Positions 13,817-25,800 of a stretch of 64,000 bases of DNA are shown here, piece after piece (position 1 is the first letter of the stretch; each line of letters opens with the position of its first letter). The translations under genes were made by a program, and so were the position numbers. The stretch is taken from the NCBI GenBank assembly GCA_964034945.1, contig OZ035962.1, positions 97,526,284 through 97,590,283 of the forward strand, read 5' to 3'. This DNA is from Chrysopilus asiliformis (lineage: Eukaryota > Arthropoda > Insecta > Diptera > Rhagionidae). The notes below the pieces were generated by a model. It saw only the letters and a list, made by a program, of their open reading frames with translations, made no database searches and had not been told where the DNA came from.

Positions 13817-16800
13817 GACAGACAGACGGACAGACGGACGGACATGCTAAATTCAACTTTTTTCATCATTCTAAACACACTGGTGTAATTCATTTTTGTG
13901 TGCGATGACGAGATCTTGGCGTTACAAACGGTAAGGCAAAGTTAATATACCCTTTGGTTTCACCATACGGGTATAAACATAACAAAAGCTATAATTGCCA
14001 ATCTGGCAATCATTGGAGACCCGTATGGTGATATTCGTATCAAAATTCGAACAGTTGTACCAAAATTCCACTTTGAAGTCAAACTTTCCAATAAGATTTT
14101 TTAAAATTTATTCCAATCAAATTTTGATGTATGGGAGTTTTATGTAGAATCATATCCTAAATAACTTTTGTTCTTGGACTTTTTTTGATAAGATGCACCG
14201 TTTTTGAGATATTCGCAAAAAACGTTTTCGTTCGTATGGGGGGTACCCACCCTAATGGTCCATTTTTGCCCATTAACGAACTTAGCCGTGCATCTTACGA
14301 AAAACGAATCTGCGTAAAATTTCAAGCCTCTGGGTCAATCCGTACGCCCGCAATCCGCGCCACCGACGGACAGACGGTAGGACGAAAAGACGGACGGACG
14401 GACATGCAAAATTCAATTTTTTTATCATTCTAAACACACTGGTGTAATTCATTTTTGTGTGTGATAACGGGATCTTGGCGTTACAAACGGTAAGGCAAAT
14501 CTAATATACCCTTTGGTTTCACCATACGGGTATAAAAAAAGGCTAAATTTGGGTAGAAAAACTAATTGTGAGTTTTTTGTTTTTAATTTATTAAAATTTT
14601 CTTTCTAATTTTTTCTAATCTTTTCACGGACGGTTTTTCTGGGTATTTTTTTTAAGTCTTTTTACTTTCCTCTACGATAGAGGGAAAGTATTGTAATCAT
14701 GACGGAGACTGACTCGAGAACGGAGGCAGATAGGAACTTTATGATCAGTACGAAATCCGTTTCAGGCAAAATTATGAGGATGTCCGTACACCTGTGTATC
14801 GTTCTATCCGTTTTACGTATCTTAAATAACTCGAAAAAGCCTTGAGCTAGCGACTTGAAATTTTTTTAACTTTTGGAAAAGCTACAACGGGTTCCTTCCA
14901 TACAACAATTTTTTTGTTTTTGAAAAAATGTAGTTTTTGAAAATTTTGTCGAAAAGTATGCGCTTTTATGAAAAAATACGTATAACCCAATTCAAAGAAA
15001 ATAAAATTTCCTTTATTTTTTCCTTTAATGATTTTTACATATCTGTAACTGATTCTCGAAATATTTGACAAAATATTGTATTATTTTTTTTACATATTTT
15101 TCCGAAACTAAATATTACGGAGGAAAGTTTTGTTTTGATCTCAACTGATATTTTTTCAAGTTTTTAACGATTATGTTTTCAATCTTTTATTAGAAAGTAG
15201 TTTTCTGATGTGAAATAGTAAATCCATCTTGATTCAGGATTTTTCTAATCATCCACGGTTACACAGAAAATCGTAAAAGAGGCGTTGCTTATATCCTCAC
15301 AATTTTCTGAATTTTTTGTTGCGGAGTCTATTTTATGCCCTGTAGAGTGCCCTGTAATCATTACCAAAAACAAACTACCTCGAATATTACAATTTTTATC
15401 AGTTTATTTCTCTGCATGTGGCACGCTGTCATTCCAACTCCATTCAACTTGTTTTGTCTAAATGGAGTACTGCTTGGTGCTAACGACATCATTCGCCTTA
15501 GCTTCCAATACGGCGATTGTTGTTGATGTGTTGCAAAAAAAGACATCAGTAGAATTGCAATTCTCCCATAGTCCACAGTTTGTCCAAAACTGTAGGAAGC
15601 AGAAAAGAAAAATTGCTACAAAAGCTCTATTGAAAAGGGAATCAAGCGTCACGTTTTTAAGGGCAACAAATTTGGTCCAAGACAGAAAATTATGACATTT
15701 TCCCAATTACGTTTTTTGGTCACCAAATCTTATAGAGGCAGAAAATATCAGTATATATCCACAAAAAACGGTCTTCCAACAAGAGATTTTCAAATATTCT
15801 GCAGGCGGATTCGTACAGTCGACCAATTTTAATTTTAAAGCCTCAACCACAACTACGCGTTCGTGCCTGCGGCACCCACGCGGTGAAGGTAAAAACTACG
15901 CATTTATATGAGCAAATGTATAATTGCGCGTTGCTCAGACGCGTTGCCGCGTCCCTGCCGAGTAGAGTAGGCTCAGTCTCTACTTTTAGACGGGATGACA
16001 ACTACTAGATGCCAAAACAAAATCATGCCGCACGCACGGACGTATGTTTCTGGTTCTACCTTAATACTCACACTGCACGCCACTAACCTGAAATTTGTAG
16101 TTACTTGTTCAAAATTTCGAACTTCTTTCATGAAAATACAAATTCTTTTTGGGATTTTCGTCAGTCACAAAAACAAATGATTTAAATTCTGTAGAGTTCT
16201 TGTTTTTATTTAAATTACAATAATAAATCAACTACATTTGCTAGCCAATAAAATAAAGCTATTAATTAATAATTTGGGCTGTTAAGCATTAATTCTAAAC
16301 TTCATTAAAAATTAATCAAGTTCTGTTTAGGTTTATTTTTTTTTGTCTTTGCAAACTGTACACGTTTATGTGACGTTAAGCTAGTTATTATAAAACTGGT
16401 TTGAAAAAGACAAATTAACGTTTTTTTTACTACATTGACATAACTACGTTTTAGAAAAAGCTAAAAAAAATTGAAACTTGTAAACATTTCTTATTTTTTT
16501 ACAACATATAGTTATGAAATAGAAAAATTGTTTTACTAAAAAGTATCGGGTAGGGCTAAAGTCGTATGTTTTAAACACCATAATATTTAGTGGCGTTTTT
16601 GTTATTCTATTTTTTTTATATAAAAAGTTATTAGGTATTAAAATGGTAGTGTAGATGGCTTGACAATTAGAAATTGTCTTTCTTCCATTTATCTTCGGTA
16701 GAAAATCCCAATTTTTTTTACTGAAATCCCTGAAAAATAAGAACCGATAAAGGATTGAAAATAAAACAAACAAAAAATTTGGTTGTTATCCAATTTGGAC

Positions 16801-19800
16801 AAGATTTAGTTTTATTTATTGTTTGTTGAGTTTTTGAGTAAATTAAAATTTCATTTCATTTGGTGAACAGTTTGCATAATAAAACTCATAACACTTGCAT
16901 AAATGCAATTACAATGACAATTACAATTACAAGTAAGAAAAAAAAAACAATAATATATAATTAGAAATTTCACATTCGTTTTGTTGTTTAGAAAAAATTA
17001 TCACATTTTCAAGTTAGTTGACATAATTGTTAATTTGTTTGAGAACACAACGATTTCGTTGTATTCCCTCTGATTGCCAATTTCTATAAAGGCATTGGTT
17101 TTGCAAAAATTGTAATTGATCCAAACTTAAAAACTATTCAAATTATTTTTCATAGCATAGTTTAATTTATAGAGTGTATAATAATATCAATAGGATGTAA
17201 TATTATAGTAAATTACATTGACATCGATCGAAACTTAAATGTAATAAGAGGCATAAAATAGTAATTCGCTTTTCAATAGAATTTAGAATAATTTCCATTT
17301 GAGATAGATGAAAAAAAATTAATATCGATATGTCTATGGAAAGATTGACAATCACTGAAATAATTGTAGAGTTGATCTTGGAAATGACTTCACACTTGGT
17401 ATTATATTTTGGTTCCGTAGATTTGTTCACAGTTTAGCAAAATTACCACAAAAATTACACATTTAGAAAAAAAAATCACCTAAACACTTCTAGTTACATT
17501 TGAAGCCAATCGGCTGGTGACATTTGCACGATATACGACTAGAGCATTGTGTATTTTGTAACTAGGATCGCAATGGCCGACAGAACGACACCAAATCGTG
17601 ACGTCATATCGGATAATCCCAGCGATCCGCTCTTCAGTTGCGAACTAGGCGCCAATTCGGCAGTTGATGCCCTTTGTGTGGGCGGTGGTGGTGGAACTGC
17701 TGGCTGATTGTACTGCGGTGGCAGGGGGGCTAAAGGCGTCTGTTGATTTTCTTGTCCGGGCATTGGGGCCAAGGGAGTCTGTTGTGGCTGATCCGCTGGC
17801 ATCTGTGACTGCTGTCCTGGTGGTGGGGGTGGAACGTAAGTGTCGCAACGTTGTTCAGTCACTTCCGTGAAGTTTCCAGGATTCTGTGGATCCGGAACGG
17901 ACACCTTGACATCGTAGCAATATACGTAGGCTTGACCAGGCACCAACTCATTAGGATTCAAAGGTTGTGCTGGGGGAGTTGGGGATGGATCGGCTGGGCC
18001 TTGTGGCGGTGCTGCTGCATTTACTGGAGGAACCATTGCTGGTACAATAGGGGCACCTGCAACTTGTGGAGGTTGGGGAGCGGCATTAGGGTACGGTGCC
18101 AAGGGGATTGGTTGATCAGGAGGTGCTACATAAGTCGATCCCGGTTGAACTGGGCCACCTACTGGGGCGGGTTGAACTGGGGCGTATCCTGTAGCTACAC
18201 CAGGTTGTTGTCCTGCACCGTCAACGGTTGTTCCGCCTGGGGAGTTGTTAATAATGATCGTTGGATTGCTGTTCGCCGGTAGTGGCGCTTGTTCTCGAAT
18301 AATTTCGGTCCTGTGTCCGCCATGGCTACTGAATGCGTTGGTCAGGAGAGCTCCAGCGAGACCTCCAGCTACCAGACCACTTCCTATTGAAGAAAAAAAA
18401 GAAACCAATTAAGATAATTTTAATTTTAAAAAAAATTTAGTTGAGCAGGGTTTCTTTTGATATTTCGAAAATCTCCAAATTCGTGTCATAAAAAACTCAC
18501 CGAATCCAAGACCCGAACCAGAGCTCTGCTGTTGGGGAATCGCTCCAACTGGATAGAATCCTGTTGCAACTGGTGGTCCGTGGTACACTTGAGACTGTTG
18601 TGGCACATAGCCTGGTGGAATTCCCGCTGGTGGTGGGGCATAGTGGACGGGTTGTGAGTGGCTTTGATACGCCTGTTGCGGATAAATACCCGGCTGTCGT
18701 GGGTAAGAGGAGCCGGAACCATTCCTGACTTTGTGATGGTAGTGGTGGACTACTTGCGCTTGATTAGCTGTGTTTTGCTGTGGATACCCGGATCCACTTT
18801 GATGTGGATATCCGGATCCACTATTAACAGATCCAGACTGGTGTGGATAACCAGCGCCTCCAGGTGAAGCCGGATAGATTCCGCTCGGCTGGCCAGGATA
18901 ACCCGGTGGTCGTGATTGTACGCCGGGAGAATACACTGGCGGTGGTTCATGGACATTGGTTCTTGCTCCGCCGGGTGTGTCCCGAGGTGAATACGCTGGC
19001 GGCGGGCCAGAATGCACTGGTGGTTTATTGACGGCCACGGCTGGGGTTTCTGGCTTATTGGGGACATTCCAACCGATTGGTCGGGATTGCGAATTTACAG
19101 GCTGACTTGCTGCACCGTGGCTTGGCATCTGCGGAGCACTAGGCTTGTTTGGCGCTGGCGCTGGGGCGTATGACAGCTGCACATGAGAGGGATTTGGTGC
19201 CGGCTTTGGATTGTTGTATGTCGGCTTTGTCACATGTCCCGAACTCTGAGAATGTGAATTTCCCGATGACGATGACTGATGTCGACGACCACCACTGCTG
19301 CTGCTACTGCCGCTGCTTCCGCGGCTACGTCCTGACAGCGTTTTCCGACCATCCGAAAGCTGTGATGTTGCTAGTAGCACAGCTACTAGCACTATGTACT
19401 TTGCATGAATATTCATTTACTTTCGCTTCTGGAATCAAGTAGGAACATTTTGTTAAAAAGGCTGAGAAAGGGAGACAACACGTGAAGAAATGGTATTTAG
19501 TTAAAAAAGAAACATTCGAATATACTCGAGCAGGCGCGCATTAATACTGTCGAAAATATGTAGATTTGACATGGTTGAAAAAATTTACACTCTCAAACCC
19601 AGGCAGGCTCAGGCCCGTATAAAAATTGTGTGGAAAAGTCCAACAACGTATATTTTTTGTGAAAAGTATAAACCAAAGACTGCATCACAGTGAAGAAGAA
19701 AGAACGTGCTATTCTCCCACATAAATTTATAATTTTCAAAATTACACCAATTTTATACACAATTTATGCCCAAGATTGTTGCTAGGTTAGAGAAAAAGGT

Positions 19801-22800
19801 ATTTTTGGGGATTTAAAAAAAATTGAATACGTTTTTGTAATTTTCTTTCAAGTCTCACAGTTATTAAAGCGATTTTTTCGAATTAAAATTTATTGATATA
19901 TTTCAACCCCTCTTCAATTATGTAACTGCAAATTTTAACTACAAAATTCTCAAGCAAAATTTTCGTGGGCCCAAGCGACCTTTAATCATGAAAATCTGAA
20001 ACTCCCGAAAATGTTGAGTTCTTCTATTATAATAAAAAGCTCTTATACGTCATTGCCGCGTTCGTATATTGCCGTCGTAAAACAAAGCGGCGTAAAACAA
20101 ATATATCGATTGAGTTTATTGTAAAACCGTTTTAATGACATTTGTTAGAGGCTTTTGCACTCACGCTGAATTTTTCGTAATGAAAAGCAAATCGACGTAA
20201 ATCTGAAACGTCAGAACTAAAATCGTCGCAAACCGTGGATTGCGTGTATTCCAAAAACTCAAAATCACGTGAAGTAAACAAAATTTTTCTTTCCTTGAAC
20301 TTAGAATATTCAATGTCAATAAAAACACTTCTCCGAAATAGAATTTAATATTCTAAGAAAAGGCGGTTGTGCGATATTATTTTCATCTAGAATAATCCAC
20401 TTAAAAATGTGACATTAATTAGACCCAAACATGATCATCCAATTTATTCGAGCATTCACTTTATGTATCAGACATCAACCGTGAAAACGTTTTTTTTTCC
20501 CAACGACTATCAGATTATCCAACTTTTGAACAACAATAAAGAACTCAACTGACAAAAAATTACGAATGAAATTTAATCAAAATTTTTTCTACCCAAAACG
20601 ATTGGATAATAGCCTGAAGTCGACACTAAAAAATGTAATTTACGATCCTGATTATGTGTGTGTTTGTAAACATCATTCAGTATAGCTTGTTCTTTTTTTC
20701 TTGCTAACGTTGGAATTTATTTCGCAGTTACTCCGCGTCAATTTTGATTAAAAAAAATATTTCACACTAAACGATCTGAAAATACCTCGATTAAGATTTA
20801 TTTCCCAAAAGCTGTTTTTCAAAAAAAAAAAATCTAATTTCTGGAATTATAAAAATATAAAATTATTTTTAAAAACATGTTTTCCACATCTCAATTATTG
20901 AAAGCTGACGTTTGTAGGTTTTCTGAAAATTCCGTGACTCATTCGTGTGATATTATTATTGTTTTTCTCGTATGTTTTCTCCGAAACTTCTCCCAACCTT
21001 TGACCGTAATACGAGCCCAGCGGACACGCGAATCCAGGCAGTGGAGCTTTTTTTTATATTTTTATAACATTATTATTGATTTTCTCGTTTGCCCCAAGTG
21101 GTCATTAACCGAAAATAAGGCCAGGCCAGGCCAGATAAAACGCCAGCACACCGCAACTTTTTCGTAGCCAATTGACAGTAAATTCCATTTGAAATTCGTT
21201 AAAGTTGTTGAAACCGCATCACAGATATCAAAACTTTAAATGACCTTGTGATGTGTGTTTGCTTACATTTTGTTTAGTAGAATTTAAAGTCAATTCACAT
21301 ACAAGGAAAACATCGATCGCCTTTGTGATTTTTTACTTCACAGTTGAGAAGATTTCTCGGTAAATAAAAAGAAATGAAATAAAATCGCCACGGGTACAGG
21401 TAGAGTTACCGATACGGGCAAATCAAAACCGCCCAAATGTTGATCAACCCGAACCAGTATAATGTAAACTTTTTTTCCACATTCAGCATCGCGTTTGAAT
21501 TGCGATTTTAAATTTTCTTCCTCACATCATCGACTGGTTTCGCGGAATATCCAAATAGATTGCACAACTACGAAACACAATTTTTGCCCTGCGGCAATTT
21601 CTCATCTTATGCTTTCAACTTTCAAATAAATATGCTTTTCAACTTCAATTATCTAATTTAATTGCACTTTCTTCTTCACTACCTTTTGTTGTTACGAATA
21701 TTCCTTTTGCTGAGAAGTAATAATAATAATCCACAAAGTTTTAGACTGGTGTCTGCTTTTTTACTATTGTTCGACTTGCTTGCCTCGTTCTCGATTCAAT
21801 ACTATGAACGCACTGCTGAAACCGACTGAGTGGCGACTAGGTCAGACTATGGCTTTTAGGTCTTTTCAGCTTTCAGCTTCACCCAAAGTTATTGAGCTGT
21901 TTAATGCTGATGATGCTACTCACTGTGCTACTGCTCTGACACACACCGAGCACCGTACGATTTCACAATGATGGTGTTTGTTGCCGTTCTGGCTGTTTCT
22001 GTGGAAAAAACGTCATCAATATCAATACATATACCTTGGGGGAAGTTTACACCTCAGTCAATTTTGTACCTCATGTGATGAAAATATTTATTGAGTGTAA
22101 CATAAACAATCAAAATAATTCAAATGCAACATATTTAACAACAAAATTCTTTTCAACTAGCAGAGGTTACATTTTTGAAACAATTTTAGCACCAAGAATT
22201 TTCGACTACGAAGCATTTTCCACGAAAAATTTATGAAACCAGTTGCAAGATTTTGTGTGCCATTGAGACCAGGGATTATTCGATCATTTGATTAAAAAGG
22301 CTGAAATCCTTTAGTAAAAAGAGAACATGTTGTTAAAAAGACTGAGATCGAAAGACAAGAGGTGAAGAAATGGTAGTTAGTTAAAAAAGGCTCTCGAATA
22401 TACTCGAGCAGACGCCATTTTTTTTATTCTAATTTTGAACCAACCCTGTGAGTTTCATTAATCTACCATACAAAAAAGGTTACCTGTAGGCAGGAGATTA
22501 AACAGGAAGGTTTCGTACAAATTTGCCTGAAAAACCTTATACTCAAAATTAGGGCCAGCTTTAATAATAGACCATTGTCTTTAATAATAGACCAGAACCT
22601 TTCTATCTTCGAAGGCGATATTTTAAGCCAATCCAAAGTTCGCCGTCTCTAACCAAGAGTCAAAAGGAGCAGAACGCGAAAATCTTACAACTGCTGTGAG
22701 GCTTTTAAATTTTCTTTCAAAAACTAACGGATTTTTGGTGGTTTATTGTATGATGTGAATTAAAGAGAATAATATTTGCCACAATTTTGTCTGTTACTAT

Positions 22801-25800
22801 TATCCGTTATCGTTTACCGTTATTTATATATTTTCATTAATTTCTTTTGTTTGAAAATTATTTGCAAACTAACAGTGTTTAAAAAAACAGTTAAAAGAAT
22901 AGTTAAAGATATTAAAATTCCTTGCATGTACTTCCTTTTACCGTAAATTGATATCTTTTACCGTTATCGTGATATTCCAGATTATCGTCATACTAATATG
23001 TCTGTCTGTTCCTCTTTCACGCAAAAACGGCTGAACCGATTGACTTGAAATTTGGCATGAGTTTCTGTGGTAGTTCTGATTCCAACATAGGCATACGGAA
23101 AAGTAGCGCGAGGGGTGGGGGGAGTAAGGGGAGGGGGTAAAGTGATCTCGAAACTTAGCTCTTCGTCTATGTTACCCTTTCGCGGGGAAACTACCGAGCC
23201 GATTGGCCTAAAGTTTAGCTCCAACATAGATCATAAAAAAAATTGAAAAAACTCAACCCGGCAACGACGGGTATGCAAGCTAGTATTTTTATATAAAGTA
23301 ATATTTTTTCATCGGATTATAGTGTAAATTGTGCAGAAACGTAGATTTTGTATTGATAACTGATCTTAGAAAGCCGGTGTATTTCACTGTTTTTATTTTT
23401 TTAAATCATCTCACAGGGTATATTCCTCACGATTGTCTCTTGGCAATTGTAGCGTTTCTTAAGTTTTTTTTTCTTTTTTTTTTGGATCGAATCCAAATGG
23501 TTTCTATGTGTCTGGACGGAATACGTTTAAATGTGGACAAGTTTGTCTCCTCATACCTAACCGTTTTTTTTGTGACTTGTCTCAAACACAATCGTCTGCC
23601 ATCATGTTTTTTTATAATCATGTGCCGTTTCCCTAACTGAATGTGTACAGCTAATACATATGTAAGAAAATTATGCTCATATAAGAAAATCCTCAGTCAA
23701 CTTTCCCAAAAGTATATCCGAATATCGGAGTTTATGAGGTTCAAGTTTACTTAATTTTCGAGGCAATAAAAGCCGCTTGAGCAAACACCATCAACGTGAA
23801 TTTTTGTGTTTTGGTCAGGATTTTATCTTTAGACGACCGCTTCCCTTAAATGTTTTGATAGAATCCTAGCTAGTTTATTTATATGAGAAAATAACGCCGC
23901 AGAGTGGATCACGTGTATCGAACAAAGATAAATCTCAAATGCCTGGTGTGGTCTTTCTCTTCTGGCACGTTGTTTTCATGACTCGTATTCCTCTCGCTAT
24001 TGCCTTGTATTAAAGACCGATGGAACAATGGCTTAAGCAACAAATACCTCCATAATATATGTTTTATATTTTATGTAAACGCAGTTTACTTCCGAAACAT
24101 AACCAGTCTTACTTATATAGATGTCCATTTTCACACTTTATGTACAACAGAACAGGTAGATATTTGCAGTTTGTGAATATTTTGCTCAAGTTGCCAGATG
24201 TTTCCATTATAGGCCACGTGAATAATGGATGCTCCTTCCACCGTTTTGCATTTTAATATATTCCAGTAAAGTTAAAATGGGGTGCCCATTCAAGTGAATT
24301 TCAATGCTCCGCGTACTGGATATTTTTTTCTAACCTTGAAGCAACACAATATTTTATAGTAATTAAAGCTTATTAATAAATCAATTTCATAAATGGAAAT
24401 ATTACATTTTCCGAAAAGCAATTGTTTCAGAGTTGTTATGGACGAATCATTAAATGTTGTGTTTTCAATAAATTTATTATAAGAATTGGTTAAAGGCTGT
24501 TTTCTGGGGGTAATCCTTTTCACATGCGTGGCCTTTTCATATTGACATGGATTATATCTGGGTCACTTAGTATTAACCCCCCTTTTTCTCACTCTTTAAA
24601 AATGTCACTGCAGAATCGATAGCATTTTCCTAACTCTTCAAAAATGTCACTGCAGAATCGATAAATAATCGAGCTGCTGGTGTTAAATTGTTGACTCTGT
24701 CATCAGTTGGTAATTGCGAAAGTGCAGGTTTATTGACGCATTAAGAATAAATAAAGATCGTGATGAGTCATATTATGTCGTAATTTACATATTTTCCATA
24801 TTGACTGATTCGCTGAAAACCGAGCTCCAAATCGCCATACACTTAAATTTGAATAAACTTGCTACAATCCTAATGTTGCTGGATATTTTCATGTAAATGA
24901 ACGAAAGTCGTACTTTTTGCCATAAGAAAGATTTTATCATGTACATGTGATAAAATAACTGTCAAAGCGCGTAAACGTCAAAGTGACAGCTTGGCTTAGT
25001 AGGTAACGGCGCTAAGCTTGTGAGCCAAAGCTTCTAGTACAAAGCTGGCGATTGTCACATTGTAATTGAAAATCATCCAAAATTTTTTAACTGAAGCGAG
25101 TAATGCGGTTTAATTTTGGAGCCGTGATCTCGGGGTTTTTTTTACAACAAGACTTTGGAATGATTTACCATCGAATATGTTTTCCCGGACTATAACCTGC
25201 AGAAGTTCAAGGAGAACATAAACCGACATCTCTTTTCGTTCTTCCGACCATCCTGAGCTGTGCTTCGGCATTAAATGGTCTACCCCTAAGCTCTAGCTAG
25301 AACTAAAAAAATATTTTTGAGTCCAACCCATTGATTTGAAAAAAAAAAAGACTACCTGCGGCGTATTTTTTTTCGTACTAATATCAGATTTGTCTCCCTC
25401 CTCATTCCTCACGGTATCAATATGGGTATGTCATTACTGCTTTGTACCGTTATCGAGTTTCGTCCGTTGTTTCAAGGCTTATTGCTTGTAAACGAGTTTC
25501 CCAATGGTTGGTACAATTAGCTCAATTGATTTATCGCCTCCCAAAAATTTTAGACTCCAAATTTTGTTAAAATTCTTCATCTTTCGAGGCGTTTTCCCAG
25601 TTTTTCACGATGAAATTTAAGAATTGTTGATTTAATTATAAAACTGAATCTCCACGGTCAACCGATTTATTAAAAATATGTTGATTATCGGCGGAAGATC
25701 TATTTACCGTTCTATCTACTAGGGCTTTGAAGTCGGTAGCTCAACCTTCGGCTCTGACTTCAACTCTGACTCCTGAAATTTCAGGATATCCGACTCCTGA

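Noticed and set aside
13544..14433. Open frames of 60-100 residues rich in TDRQTDRRTD
   Set aside because: They are translations of the GACA/GACG microsatellite inside DINE-like repeats and recur with every copy.
15335..15706. Overlapping frames of 60-80 residues on both strands
   Set aside because: No domain, no splice context, and they overlap each other; consistent with chance in a slightly GC-richer patch.
17645..19442. Several open frames on the plus strand and in other minus frames across the nested gene
   Set aside because: They overlap the spliced secreted protein, have no domain or signal sequence and arise from its biased GC-rich codons.
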